47,880 nt of DNA, from NCBI RefSeq assembly GCF_000472905.1, contig NZ_AXAR01000001.1, forward strand, positions 426,424-474,303, given 5' to 3'. Numbering within the stretch: position 1 is the stretch's first letter; each line of letters opens with the position of its first letter. Positions 17,060 through 26,020 of the stretch are shown piece after piece. The notes under the pieces were generated by a model that was not told where the DNA came from, did not search any database, and saw only the letters and a program-made list of their open reading frames with translations. A program made the translations under genes and the position numbers. The DNA is from Alicyclobacillus pomorum DSM 14955. Lineage in GTDB: Bacteria; Bacillota; Bacilli; Alicyclobacillales; Alicyclobacillaceae.

Positions 17060-17717
17060 CAGAAGGCTTTTGCATCCTGTACACGTACACTTTGACATGC
17101 CGCTTGACGCCGAACTGTATCGCCGCTTCGTCGGACGATAACAGGACATCGATGTGGCGCCCCTTGATGGCGCCGCCCGTGTCCTCGGCGATGCGTTCGC
17201 CAATGCCTTCGATGTACAAGTGGGTGCCAATCGGAATGACCTTCGGATCCACCGCGACGGTACGTCTGACATCCGCACGAGTGCCGCTGTACGTGATGCC
17301 ATAGTCCGGCGCGGACGGCAACTTCCCGGTCGATCTCGGGCCCACAGAATACGCTGTCAGCATGAAGTCTCCGAGCGTCGTGGCATCTCCAAGGGGATTC
17401 GTGGAGGTCAAACGCACGGAGGGCTGTGTTCCATCTCCATGTTTCCCTTTTAAACTCTGCGTACGCTGTCTTGGTGCTACTTCTATCTGCCGTTCTTCTT
17501 CCGGTTCCTGTTTCATTGCCGTCACTGCGGACGCAATCTTCAGTTTCTGCGGTGCCGTGATACTTTCATCGGCATGCACGAGTCTCTGTGCGTACGTAAA
17601 ATTCGGAACGCCATTACTGACCGGACGTTCAGCCATCGTTGGGTTCTCGCTCTGTGCCCCCAGGAATATATAACTGACGAATCCAAGCAGGCCTACATAT
17701 CGGGACGTTATGTTCAT
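16977..17717 (-). CDS. Exported 3D-domain protein (YuiC-like)
   Basis: 246 aa. An N-terminal signal or anchor (about residues 7-22) is followed by a linker rich in charged residues and, from about residue 116, a 3D domain, named after three aspartates, related to the lytic transglycosylase MltA fold. Visible: FMLTAYSVGP, YSGTRADVRRTVAVDPKVIPIGTHLYIEGIG, AEDTGGAIKGRHIDVLL. It likely cuts or binds peptidoglycan, as proposed for YuiC in spore germination or resuscitation. No LysM or G5 domain is present. The C-terminal 30 residues lie in the overlap with yutE and look unstructured. The start lacks a strong ribosome site, so it may be translated weakly. Confidence 0.85.
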   Translation of the reverse strand: MNITSRYVGLLGFVSYIFLGAQSENPTMAERPVSNGVPNFTYAQRLVHADESITAPQKLKIASAVTAMKQEPEEERQIEVAPRQRTQSLKGKHGDGTQPSVRLTSTNPLGDATTLGDFMLTAYSVGPRSTGKLPSAPDYGITYSGTRADVRRTVAVDPKVIPIGTHLYIEGIGERIAEDTGGAIKGRHIDVLLSSDEAAIQFGVKRHVKVYVYRMQKPSASREFLDTSEWQQRKVQTTVSTRRQRP

Positions 17718-17887
17718 AGTCGTAGTATCTCGGAATGACTGTGCATTATTCGTAGACGGGGGCCATTGGTGGTGGAAAGCAGGGCGAAGGCGTCGTAAGC
17801 AGGGGGATGGGGTTGGCAGCGGAAAGGGGTACTTGAGTCACGCCATGCGCTGGTGCAAGGTCTAGGGCTAATGGTTGAAAAAACCAT

Positions 17888-17916
17888 TTGCACGAGTGCG
17901 TAATCTGTGTTATATT
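17888..17916 (+). promoter_or_regulatory. Sigma-A promoter of the tRNA cluster
   Basis: TTGCAC and TATATT are exactly 17 bases apart, with the -10 box ending 19 bases before tRNA-Lys. A small hairpin (AATGGTT/AACCATT, 17870-17888) touches the -35 box and may end transcription from upstream. Confidence 0.8.
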
Positions 17917-17935
17917 CAATGGCGTCGTCTTGAAC

Positions 17936-18011
17936 GAGCCATTAGCTCAGTTGGTAGAGCACCTGACTTTTAATCAGGGTGTCGCTGGTTCGAGTCCAGC
18001 ATGGCTCACCA
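17936..18011 (+). tRNA. tRNA-Lys (anticodon TTT)
   Basis: 76 bases including encoded CCA. Acceptor GAGCCAT/ATGGCTC, D arm AGCTCAGTTGGTAGAGC, anticodon loop with TTT between CTGAC and its partner, T arm CTGGTTCGAGTCCAG. First of three tRNA genes. Confidence 0.97.
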
Positions 18012-18014
18012 CTT

Positions 18015-18089
18015 GCGGAAGTGGCTCAGGGGTAGAGCATCGCCTTGCCAAGGCGAGGGTCGCGGGTTCGAATCCCGTCTTCCGCTCCA
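18015..18089 (+). tRNA. tRNA-Gly (anticodon GCC)
   Basis: 75 bases including encoded CCA. Acceptor GCGGAAG/CTTCCGC, anticodon stem CGCCT/AGGCG around the GCC loop, T arm CGGGTTCGAATCCCG. Starts three bases after tRNA-Lys. Confidence 0.97.
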
Positions 18090-18100
18090 CAGACAAAGGA

Positions 18101-18133
18101 CATTCGGCCAGCGGAAAGAACTCTGGCCGAATG
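18101..18133 (+). terminator. Hairpin between tRNA-Gly and tRNA-Ser
   Basis: A perfect 11-bp stem CATTCGGCCAG/CTGGCCGAATG with an 11-base loop. No T-run; it may be a processing or attenuation structure in the tRNA transcript. Confidence 0.5.
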
Positions 18134-18143
18134 TTGTATACCT

Positions 18144-18235
<92 letters not shown>

Positions 18236-18248
18236 AATTCCAGTCATG

Positions 18249-18287
18249 GCGCGGGTCTATCGGATTTCCGATTCCCGCGCGCTTTTG
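18249..18287 (+). terminator. Terminator of the tRNA operon
   Basis: GCGCGGG/CCCGCGC outer stem with an inner ATCGGA/TCCGAT stem, then GCTTTTG. It lies 15 bases after tRNA-Ser. Confidence 0.88.
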
Positions 18288-18335
18288 TGTCTCTTCAATT
18301 CGATTGGGTTTCCATTGGTATCTTCGATATAGTTA

Positions 18336-18947
18336 AGCTACCGTGATCTAACAGAAACCATGGCAGAACGTGGTTTGAATATCGCTCATACGACGATCAT
18401 GCGTTGGGTTCATCAGTTCGGTCCTGAATTCGACAAGCGAATTCGCCGTTTCTTGAAACCAACGACCGACTCCTACAGAGTCGACGAAACCTACATCAAA
18501 GTAAAGGGACAATGGAAGTATCTATATAGAGCAGTGATTCTAAAGGGAAGACGATTGATTTTATTTTATGTTGTCTTCAAATCGAGATGTGCGAGCTGCA
18601 AAGCGGTTCTTCAGAAAAGCACTGTCTTCTTCGCATAATCAAGCGCCGCGAGTCATCACCGTAGATAAAACCCCACATATCCTCCGGCAATACAGCAATT
18701 AAAGGACGAATCAATCATTAAGTCCGAAACAACGAATTAGACAAACTAAATACCTAAATAACATCGTGGAGCACATCGGTTTATCAAGAAAATCACGAAC
18801 CCGATGTTGGGGTTCAAATCGTTTCAAACTGCCGATTGTATCCTCAAGGGAATTGAGGCTATGCACATGTTACGAAAAGAACAGGTGGAGCTACAGAGCT
18901 CACCTATCTATTCTGTCGTAAAGTTCATCAATAATCTTTTCACTTAA
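18336..18947 (+). pseudogene. Decayed IS6-family transposase
   Basis: Reading across frames recovers an IS6 (IS26/IS240-type) transposase lacking its N-terminus: SYRDLTETMAERGLNIAHTT, then IMRWVHQFGPEFDKRIRR, YRVDETYIKVKGQWKYLYRA (first catalytic Asp). A frame change near 18560-18590 leads to SSNRDVRAAKRFFRKALSSS and VITVDKTPH (second Asp region), and another change to RFIKKITNPMLGFKSFQTA and GIEAMHMLRKEQVEL. Stops and at least two frameshifts make it inactive. It opens the acquired region directly after the tRNA cluster. A piece of a closely similar element lies inverted at 26021-26096. Confidence 0.88.
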
Positions 18948-18965
18948 CTTACCCATCAACTGACC

Positions 18966-19540
18966 TCAGCAGGTCTGCGCAGGGCATTTGAAGGCTCTCG
19001 ATTCTTTCACGGCTTGGTCGATGGTCGTTCGAACTTGATCGTAAGCGTCCAACAGGTGCTGTAATTCCCACTTGTCCTCCTCAAGAGCAATCACATCTCC
19101 CACACTACATTCGGCAAATTACGTAACATATAATGTAATATAATCTAACAAATTCGAATTTTTTTTTAGTTATATGTAAGGTTTTATTACATAATCCATT
19201 GCCATCGCCGAAGCTTTATGCTACATTCGGCTCACACAGTACTGTTAGACCAAAAGACGATGAGTCGCTTTCGACAAACCTCTAGAACCACCTGGGCGAG
19301 GCATGTGTTTTGTCCAAGCTTCTATGAGCTGAAGGGGTGTTAGCCCACGTAGGTCTCTTGGAGTAGGGAAAAGGTGTAAAGTTGCCAGAGAGCGGGGAGT
19401 GAGAACGTATGGAAACACTGACGTATACTCAGGAAAACGAATATCTAGCCAGCGGATGATTTGGTTCTGGAGCCTCCCGGACTCCACGACCCAATGTTCG
19501 CGGTTCTTCACCAGAATACGAAGACGTTGAAACTACAGGA
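18966..19540 (-). pseudogene. Decayed IS110-family transposase with an inserted AT-rich segment
   Basis: Minus strand. From 19540 down: LRILVKNREHWVVESGRLQN and QIIRWLDIRFPEYTSVFPYV, then FPTPRDLRGLTPLQLIEAWT, typical of the middle of IS110 transposases. The frame breaks near 19245. A second block at 18966-19103 (GDVIALEEDKWELQHLLDAY, DQVRTTIDQAVKE) looks like the following helical region. Between them is about 105 bases of AT-rich DNA bounded by an 11-base direct repeat. The N-terminal and C-terminal domains are missing. Confidence 0.75.
19105..19231. repeat. 11-bp direct repeats around an AT-rich insert
   Basis: CTACATTCGGC occurs at 19105-19115 and again at 19221-19231. The 105 bases between are very AT-rich and include a near-palindrome (ATTACGTAACAT and ATGTAAT). 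They interrupt the IS110 remnant, so this may be a small insertion with its target duplication. Confidence 0.5.
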
Positions 19541-19564
19541 ATCATTGATATTTTTCGAAGTAAA

Positions 19565-19591
19565 TTTACATACATTTTAAAAAATTATGAT
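19565..19591 (+). promoter_or_regulatory. Candidate promoter of the allantoin operon
   Basis: TTTACA and TATGAT separated by 15 bases in an AT-rich stretch about 90 bases before the racemase start. The spacing is short, so this is tentative. Confidence 0.35.
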
Positions 19592-19682
19592 AAACCAGGT
19601 TCTAATTTGTTCCCACTACCATATTTCCAGAAAGATAAAAGGTGGCGAATCACCTTTGATTTTCTGAAGGGAGCTCGGAGAA

Positions 19683-20447
19683 ATGGCACGCATCAAAATA
19701 ATCAATCCGAACACGACTTGGTCTCTGACGAATTCATTAGGCAACCACTTGCGTCAATATGTGGAACCGTCAACGGAACTTATCACGGTGAGTCCCCAAA
19801 TGGGACCGCCTTCAATTGAATCGTTTTATGATGACTACCTATCGGTTCCCGGAATCCTAGAAGAAATCCAGAAGGGAGACCGCGAAGAAGCCATCGATGC
19901 CTACGTGATAGCTTGTTTCGGCGATCCTGGTTTATATGCTGCAAGAGAATTGACTAACGCTCCGGTGCTAGGCATTGCGGAAGCGGCTATGCAGATGGCT
20001 TCGATGGTTGCCGCCACCTTTACGATTGTGACAACGTTGCCGCGTACGCGCATGATGAGTGAGCGATTGCTTTATGACTATGGGATGAAAGATAAATGTC
20101 GAAGTATTCGAACGACACCTCTACATGTACTGGATTTAACCGGCGGTGCAGAACCTTCGGTTCGCTGCGTGATCGACGAATGTCGCCAAGCGGTGCAAGA
20201 AGACGCCGCTGAATCGATTGTGCTCGGTTGCGCGGCGATGTCTGTGCACCGCGAGCGAATTGAGTGTGAAGTGGGTGTCCCGGTGATTGACGGTGCACTT
20301 GCCGCCGTGAAGTTTTGCGAGGCTCTCGTTGGCTGCAGGATAAAGACAAGTAAAGCGTTGACCTTTGCTGAGCCCGAGGCAAAGCCGTTCGTTGGAATTT
20401 TAGATCGTTTTGGAAATCAACAACGCACGTCTGTGAAGGAGATATGA
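19683..20447 (+). CDS. Allantoin/hydantoin racemase (Asp/Glu racemase superfamily)
   Basis: Cofactor-free racemase that interconverts the enantiomers of allantoin or a 5-substituted hydantoin so that a stereospecific hydrolase can use both. 254 aa. NPNTTWSLT at the N-terminus binds the substrate. The two catalytic cysteines are in IACFGDPGL and VLGCAAMS. Other family blocks are VGPPSIES-like VSPQMGPPSIESFYDD and GIAEAAM. GGAG lies just upstream of the ATG. First gene of the operon; the next starts eight bases on. Because the operon also has allantoinase and a PucI-type permease, allantoin racemase (HpxA-like) is favoured over hydantoin racemase HyuE. Confidence 0.88.
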   Translation: MARIKIINPNTTWSLTNSLGNHLRQYVEPSTELITVSPQMGPPSIESFYDDYLSVPGILEEIQKGDREEAIDAYVIACFGDPGLYAARELTNAPVLGIAEAAMQMASMVAATFTIVTTLPRTRMMSERLLYDYGMKDKCRSIRTTPLHVLDLTGGAEPSVRCVIDECRQAVQEDAAESIVLGCAAMSVHRERIECEVGVPVIDGALAAVKFCEALVGCRIKTSKALTFAEPEAKPFVGILDRFGNQQRTSVKEI

Positions 20448-20454
20448 GAGGAAT

Positions 20455-21702
20455 ATGGCTAGGTTAAATGTGAGCCGCATGATTGAACGGATTGAATACT
20501 TGGCAACCATCAGTGCGACCGCAGAGAATGGTGTCACTCGTTTTTCCTTTACCGACCAAAGTGAACGAGCGAATGACATTGTGCAGCAATGGATGGAAGA
20601 AGCAGGCATGAAGGTCCACCGGGACGGCGTGAATAACCTGATTGGCCGTTATGAAGGAACAGACCCATACAGCCCGGTACTCATGATTGGTTCGCACATC
20701 GATTCAGTGAAGGAAGGGGGTAAGTACGACGGGGTCTTGGGAGTCATTGCAGGAATTGAAGTCGTGACACAACTATTTGAAAGGGAGATCAGGCCAAATC
20801 GTTCAATCGAAGTCGTAGCGTTTTGCGACGAGGAAGGTGCCCGCTTTCATACAAGTTTAATTGGTAGCAGGGCGATGGCAGGTCAGCTGACTGACGAAGA
20901 CTTGCAGACGGCAGATGAGCAAGGGATCACGTTATCTGATGCAATGCGACAGGTCGGGCTCGACCCCGCAAACTACGCATCGGCAAAGCGAGATCCGAAG
21001 ACGGTCCACTCCTATCTAGAACTACATATTGAACAGGGGCCAATTCTGCAAGAAGAGAATCAGCCCTGCGGGGTTGTTATGGGGATCGCCGGAGCGCTCC
21101 GATATAACTTTTGCATCTTAGGAATGGCAGGTCATGCAGGGACAGTGCCCATGTCTTTGCGCAAGGATGCATTGACAGGTACGGCAGAAATGATGATGGC
21201 GATTGAACAAATTGCGAATCAATATCCGCCTCTTGTGGCGACGGTGGGAAGGTTGAATGTTCAACCAGGTGTTGGGAATGTGATTCCCGGAACCGTTGTG
21301 GGTACTTTGGATATCCGGGATACTGATGAGCAAAGGAAGTTGCAGGTCGCTTCCGAGATGCTGTCAGCGTGTGAACAGATTTGTCGACAGAGAGGTCTTG
21401 AAAGCCGATTTGAATTAGTCACGCAATCACCTGCTGTACGTTGTTCTCCACGTTTGGTTGCACTGATCGAAAATGCCTTGATTAAGCGCAATATTAAACC
21501 GCTCAAGCTTCAAAGTGGAGCTGGGCATGATGCGATGGCCATCGCAGGTGTGTGCGATGTGGGTATGATTTTTGTTCGCTGCAAGGACGGTGTCAGTCAT
21601 CATCCGGATGAGTACGCTTCGCCCAGTGATATTGAAACAGCAACGGAAATTCTCTTTGATGTCGTTTTGAATGAGTGCATTCAGACATCAGAGGTCAATT
21701 AA
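20455..21702 (+). CDS. allC: Allantoate amidohydrolase / N-carbamoyl amino acid hydrolase (M20 family)
   Basis: Zinc or manganese amidohydrolase removing a carbamoyl group: allantoate to ureidoglycine or ureidoglycolate with ammonia and CO2, or N-carbamoyl-L-amino acids in related enzymes. 415 aa, with a catalytic domain split by a dimerisation domain. Metal-site sequences: GSHIDSVKEGGKYDG, FCDEEGARF, LHIEQGP, and GAGHDAMAIAG; HHPDEYAS lies near the end. AAGGAGA precedes the ATG. The context (racemase, allantoinase, PucI) favours AllC. A stereospecific carbamoylase cannot be excluded from sequence. Confidence 0.85.
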   Translation: MARLNVSRMIERIEYLATISATAENGVTRFSFTDQSERANDIVQQWMEEAGMKVHRDGVNNLIGRYEGTDPYSPVLMIGSHIDSVKEGGKYDGVLGVIAGIEVVTQLFEREIRPNRSIEVVAFCDEEGARFHTSLIGSRAMAGQLTDEDLQTADEQGITLSDAMRQVGLDPANYASAKRDPKTVHSYLELHIEQGPILQEENQPCGVVMGIAGALRYNFCILGMAGHAGTVPMSLRKDALTGTAEMMMAIEQIANQYPPLVATVGRLNVQPGVGNVIPGTVVGTLDIRDTDEQRKLQVASEMLSACEQICRQRGLESRFELVTQSPAVRCSPRLVALIENALIKRNIKPLKLQSGAGHDAMAIAGVCDVGMIFVRCKDGVSHHPDEYASPSDIETATEILFDVVLNECIQTSEVN

Positions 21703-21752
21703 AATTCGATAATATTCGTAAATTTATAACTTATGTTCGAGGAGGTAGCAGG

Positions 21753-23006
21753 GTGCTCGACGCGAACAAACAAAAAATTCTTCAGTACATTGATGCAAAT
21801 CAGGAGCGTTTAATTCAATTTCTCCAGGAAATCGTGACGATTCCTTCAGATAATCCTCCGGGAAATTGTCATCAAATTGCACATTTTATTCAAAGACGTC
21901 TGTGCGAGTTCGGCTTTGAAGACGCCTCGTTCCTGGCAGTAAGTCCTGAAGAAGCAGCGGCTGTAAGCCAGATTGAAGGGGCGAATGTGATTGCCTCGTC
22001 AACCTTCGGTGATGGCACAGGCCTGGAAATTGCTTTAAACGCGCATGGAGACGTTGTTCCGCCGGGATTAGGATGGACTGAAGATCCGTACGGCGGAAAA
22101 AATGTAGACGGGAAAATCTACGGTCGCGGCGCCGCCGTCTCCAAGTCAGACATCGCTTCCTATACGTTTGCCGCTCTTGCTTTACGGCAGGTGGCTCGAG
22201 ACCTCAATGGGCGGGTCGTCTTAGCGTTCAATTTTGACGAAGAGACAGGTGGCATGATTGGGCCTAAATGGCTCATCCATAACAATTACATCCGTCCTGA
22301 CCTGGCGATTGCCGCCGGGTTCACGCATTCCATCACAAACGCGCATAATGGCTGCTTACACTTAGAAATCAAAACAATCGGAAAATCTGCGCACGCTGCG
22401 GTGCCCTATACTGGACACGATGCGCTTGAGGCGATGACGGCGGTGCTACTTGCACTCTACGATTATCGACGCTCCTTGTCTGACATTCATTCGAGCGTCG
22501 AAGGGATTGATTCGCCATCACTCGTGGTAGGACTCATCAAGGGCGGAACCAATACGAACGTGGTTCCGGATGAATGTGTCATTCGTTTGGATCGCCGAAT
22601 CATCCCAGAGGAAAACGCGGAAGTAGTCGAGGCTATGATTCGCGACGTTGTTGAACAAGCAGTCAAACCGTTTCCAGGTATCAAAATCGAGATCAAGCGC
22701 ATTTTGCTTGCGAGCAACCTAGGACCAATCGCGAAGGATTCTAGGCTTGTCCGAACTCTGGCAACGAACTGGAGCGAGCTAATGGGCGGGGAACCTCCGA
22801 TTGAAGGTGTTCCTCTCTATACAGATGCTCGCCATTTCGCTGAAGCTGGTGTACCAGTCGTGATGTTTGGAGCAGGGCCGCGAACATTAGAGGAAGCAAA
22901 CGGACACCGGGCGGATGAACACGTCAAGATTGATGATCTTATTAATGCTACTAAGATTGTCGCTTGTACACTTTATGACTTGTTGCAAAGCGGGGAGACA
23001 CTGTGA
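21753..23006 (+). CDS. M20 family metallohydrolase (ArgE/DapE type)
   Basis: 417-aa two-zinc hydrolase of the acetylornithine deacetylase/succinyl-diaminopimelate desuccinylase group. Metal residues: LNAHGDVVPP, GRGAAVSKSD, FDEETGG, YTDARHFAEAG, and ADEHVKIDD at the C-terminus. It is not the carbamoylase branch seen in the previous gene. The GTG at 21753 follows GGAGG by seven bases; the frame further upstream overlaps allC and has no site. Its stop overlaps the allB start (GTGA). Its job in an allantoin operon is unknown. It may take the step after allantoate, since no ureidoglycolate lyase gene is seen, or act on another amide. Confidence 0.82.
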   Translation: MLDANKQKILQYIDANQERLIQFLQEIVTIPSDNPPGNCHQIAHFIQRRLCEFGFEDASFLAVSPEEAAAVSQIEGANVIASSTFGDGTGLEIALNAHGDVVPPGLGWTEDPYGGKNVDGKIYGRGAAVSKSDIASYTFAALALRQVARDLNGRVVLAFNFDEETGGMIGPKWLIHNNYIRPDLAIAAGFTHSITNAHNGCLHLEIKTIGKSAHAAVPYTGHDALEAMTAVLLALYDYRRSLSDIHSSVEGIDSPSLVVGLIKGGTNTNVVPDECVIRLDRRIIPEENAEVVEAMIRDVVEQAVKPFPGIKIEIKRILLASNLGPIAKDSRLVRTLATNWSELMGGEPPIEGVPLYTDARHFAEAGVPVVMFGAGPRTLEEANGHRADEHVKIDDLINATKIVACTLYDLLQSGETL

Positions 23007-24400
23007 GCGAACATTACGACCTTATCGTCCGAAATGGTTGTGTTGTCAATGAGAATTACCGGTTTTATGCGGATATCGGGGTCCGCGAAGGGCGGATTGT
23101 ACGTATTGAGGAACATTTGCCGGACAGCGTAAAGGCACGTGCCGAGATCGACGCAACGGGACTTTACATTTTTCCTGGCCTGATTGACACGCATGTCCAT
23201 TTTAACCAACCCGGTAGAACCGAGTGGGAAGGATTCGCATATGGCAGCCGCAGTTTGGCTGCCGGCGGAGTGACGACATTTTTTGATATGCCGCTCAACG
23301 CCCATCCTCCGACGAATACGGTCCAGGCGTTCGATCTGAAAAAACAGGCTGCTGACCGAGAGTCAATGCTTGACTGCCGGTTGTGGGGAGGACTAGTACC
23401 AGGCAATCTGGACTCGCTTGAAGGTCTATATCAGAGGGGGGTCATCGGCTTTAAAGCTTTCATGTCCGCTAGCGGCATCGAAGATTTTGAGCGAGTAGAC
23501 GACAGCACATTGCTGAAAGGCATGCAAAAGATTGCAAAGTTAAACTCAATCCTCGCTGTACACGCTGAAAGCGACTTTATAACCCGTCACCTGACAGACA
23601 TAATGCAGAAAAGTGGCCGCCAGACGGCGCGTGACTACTGTTTAACCAGACCTATCCTCTCTGAAATCGAGGCGGTGCGGCGTGTCATTGCCTACGCAGA
23701 AATCACCGGCTGCAAGCTGCACATCGTGCACGCGAGTTGTTCACCCGTCGTCGCAGTCGTGACGGAAGCCAAAAGCCGCGGCGTAGATGTTTCAGTGGAA
23801 ACATGCCCACACTATTTGTCTTTAACCGTGGAAGATTTTGAGCGGATTGGAGGTGTAGCAAAATGTGCGCCACCGCTTCGGGACCAAGAGCACGTTGAAT
23901 TGTTGTGGCGTTCTGTGGCCAATGGGGAGGTCGACATCATCGGATCAGATCACTCACCTAGCCCTGTTTCTCTGAAAAATATAGGTTCCGACAACATGTT
24001 CGAGGCATGGGGAGGGATATCAGGCGCGCAGACAACGCTGAACATACTGTTGGAGGAAGGGCATAGGGCTAGAAAGCTGCCGTTAGAAGCAATTGTTCGA
24101 CTAACTTCTGCGAATCCGGCGCGACGCTTTGGACTGTTTCCGCAGAAAGGCATTGTGGCACTCGGCAGTGACGCTGATTTGACGCTAGTAGACTTGAATG
24201 CGTCGTTCAAGCTTGAGAGCGCAGATTTGTTTTATCGGCATCCACACAGTCCTTATCTCGGCAAGACATTTCACGGAAAAGTAGTCTACACGGTGCAGAG
24301 GGGCCGAATACTCTACGAAAATGGAAGGTTCTTAGAAGAAGTATCTCTGTCATGTGTTAATGCTGTGACAGACAGATCAGCACCGCAGTCGATAGCTTGA
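23003..24400 (+). CDS. allB: Allantoinase (dihydroorotase-like amidohydrolase)
   Basis: Opens the hydantoin ring of (S)-allantoin to give allantoate. 465 aa. The metal-binding TIM barrel shows DTHVHFNQPGRTEWEGF and GGVTTFFDMPLNAHPPT, the allantoinase form of this block; GFKAFMSASG holds the lysine that is carbamylated in the family. LAVHAES and HIVHASC supply histidines and IIGSDHSPSP the aspartate. GTG start overlapping the previous stop by four bases. Resembles B. subtilis PucH more than hydantoinases. The stop overlaps a TTG in the permease frame. Confidence 0.92.
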   Translation: MSEHYDLIVRNGCVVNENYRFYADIGVREGRIVRIEEHLPDSVKARAEIDATGLYIFPGLIDTHVHFNQPGRTEWEGFAYGSRSLAAGGVTTFFDMPLNAHPPTNTVQAFDLKKQAADRESMLDCRLWGGLVPGNLDSLEGLYQRGVIGFKAFMSASGIEDFERVDDSTLLKGMQKIAKLNSILAVHAESDFITRHLTDIMQKSGRQTARDYCLTRPILSEIEAVRRVIAYAEITGCKLHIVHASCSPVVAVVTEAKSRGVDVSVETCPHYLSLTVEDFERIGGVAKCAPPLRDQEHVELLWRSVANGEVDIIGSDHSPSPVSLKNIGSDNMFEAWGGISGAQTTLNILLEEGHRARKLPLEAIVRLTSANPARRFGLFPQKGIVALGSDADLTLVDLNASFKLESADLFYRHPHSPYLGKTFHGKVVYTVQRGRILYENGRFLEEVSLSCVNAVTDRSAPQSIA

Positions 24401-24453
24401 GTCAGGTGATGCAACAATTACGTCCTATTTTTAATGATGGGAGGTCAATTGCA

Positions 24454-25950
24454 ATGCAAGATGGTCGTAGCAAATTCACCGCTGAAGGCGCCAGTAAGTT
24501 CAGCAACCATGATCTATTACCCATTCCTCAAGAGAAAAGAAATTGGAACAGGTACAACTTTGCTACGGTGTGGATGGGCATGATTCACAACATCCCCACA
24601 TATGCCACTGCTGGCGGGTTGGTAGCGATGGGGCTTTCACCATGGGCTGCCATTGCCGCCATCATGGTCGGGTCGCTCGTCCTCTACGGGGCGCTCGCCT
24701 TAAACGGGCACGCAGGGGCCAAATACGGCTTGCCGTTTCCGGTCCTTATCCGCACCTCATTTGGGGTCATCGGCGCTAACATTCCGGCGGTGCTGCGGGC
24801 GTTCGTGGCCATCATGTGGTTCGGCATTCAAACTTTCGCAGGCAGCAGTGCATTGATGGTGCTGCTCGTGAACATCTGGCCCGGCTGGGCGCATCTAGGC
24901 GGAAGTTTCAACTTGCTTGGTCTGTCGCTGCCAGGTCTTTTGTCGTTCCTCGTCTTCTGGCTTGCAAACGTTCTGTTTCTGAACCACGGCATGGAATCCA
25001 TCCGGAAAATGGAAATTTTCGCCGGTCCGTTAGTCTATGTGGTATTTATCGGGCTGGTGATTTGGGCCATACGTGCTGCTCATGGACTTGGACCGATTTA
25101 TTCCCAAACTGGCAGTTTTCACAACTTCGGTTCCGCATTTATGCCGTTTGTCACCGCCGTCACTGGCATCATTGGGATTTGGGCGACCCTAGTCTTAAAT
25201 GTAGTGGACTTTACGCGCTTTGCCGCGAAACAGCGCGAACAAGTGTTTGGTCAGCTACTTGGCTTGCCAGGAACATTCTTTCTGTTTGCGTTTGCCAGCA
25301 TCACGGTAAGTTCAGGCGCAAAAGTGGCGTTCGGTCAGGTCCTTTGGGATCCGGTTCAAATCCTGGCTCACTTCCACAATCCAATTGTCATCTTGTTGTC
25401 CGTAGTCACCCTTTGTATGGCGGCCGTTTCAACCAATTTAGCAGCAAATATCGTTTCCCCTGCGTATGACTTAGCAAATTTGTTCCCGAAATGGATCGAC
25501 TTCCGGCGCGGAGCATATCTTTCGGCCATTCTCTCTATCTTCACCTTACCGTGGAAACTGATGCAGTACTCGGCAAGCATCTTTGCTTTTCTCGGCACGA
25601 TTGGCGGACTGCTCGGTCCAGTAGCCGGCATTATGTTTGCAGATTATTTCGTGTTCAGAAAGCGGACCATTGCCGTCGCGGAGCTGTACACAATGCATGG
25701 CAGATACGCCTACTACAAGGGATTCAATTACCGTGCATTTGTCGCTACATTGATTGGCGCGCTGGTATCGCTCATCGGCCAGTTCGATCCATCACTGAGG
25801 GCACTGTATGACGTTTCTTGGTTTATCGGTGTGGGCGTGGCGTTTTTCGGTTATGTTACGTTAATGCGGTTGCATCCACCGGCTGATATTTCAGTTCCTG
25901 ACCTCGTCGTACCAGAATCCAAAGTTTCGGTGGATACTCTTGAAATCTAG
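24454..25950 (+). CDS. pucI: Allantoin permease, NCS1 family (PucI-like)
   Basis: Cation-coupled importer with about 12 membrane helices, 498 aa. Very close in pattern to B. subtilis PucI: HDLLPIPQEKRNWN start, WMGMIHNIPTYATAGGL, ALNGHAGAKYGLPFPVLIR, SFGVIGANIPAVLRAFVAIM, WATLVLNVVDFTRFA, and VSPAYDLANLFPKWI. The ATG at 24454 has GGGAGG nine bases upstream and gives the PucI-like N-terminus; an in-frame TTG at 24397 overlaps the allB stop but lacks a site. Last gene of the operon; brings in the substrate for it. Confidence 0.92.
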   Translation: MQDGRSKFTAEGASKFSNHDLLPIPQEKRNWNRYNFATVWMGMIHNIPTYATAGGLVAMGLSPWAAIAAIMVGSLVLYGALALNGHAGAKYGLPFPVLIRTSFGVIGANIPAVLRAFVAIMWFGIQTFAGSSALMVLLVNIWPGWAHLGGSFNLLGLSLPGLLSFLVFWLANVLFLNHGMESIRKMEIFAGPLVYVVFIGLVIWAIRAAHGLGPIYSQTGSFHNFGSAFMPFVTAVTGIIGIWATLVLNVVDFTRFAAKQREQVFGQLLGLPGTFFLFAFASITVSSGAKVAFGQVLWDPVQILAHFHNPIVILLSVVTLCMAAVSTNLAANIVSPAYDLANLFPKWIDFRRGAYLSAILSIFTLPWKLMQYSASIFAFLGTIGGLLGPVAGIMFADYFVFRKRTIAVAELYTMHGRYAYYKGFNYRAFVATLIGALVSLIGQFDPSLRALYDVSWFIGVGVAFFGYVTLMRLHPPADISVPDLVVPESKVSVDTLEI

Positions 25951-25970
25951 GAAAATCGAATATCCACGAA

Positions 25971-25996
25971 CTATGTTCTGTAGTCACAGAACATAG
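25971..25996 (+). terminator. Hairpin after the allantoin operon
   Basis: A perfect 10-bp inverted repeat CTATGTTCTG/CAGAACATAG with a six-base loop, 20 bases after the permease stop. No T-run. Confidence 0.5.
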
Positions 25997-26020
25997 GGCG
26001 AGGCTCATGGGCAGTACCAT

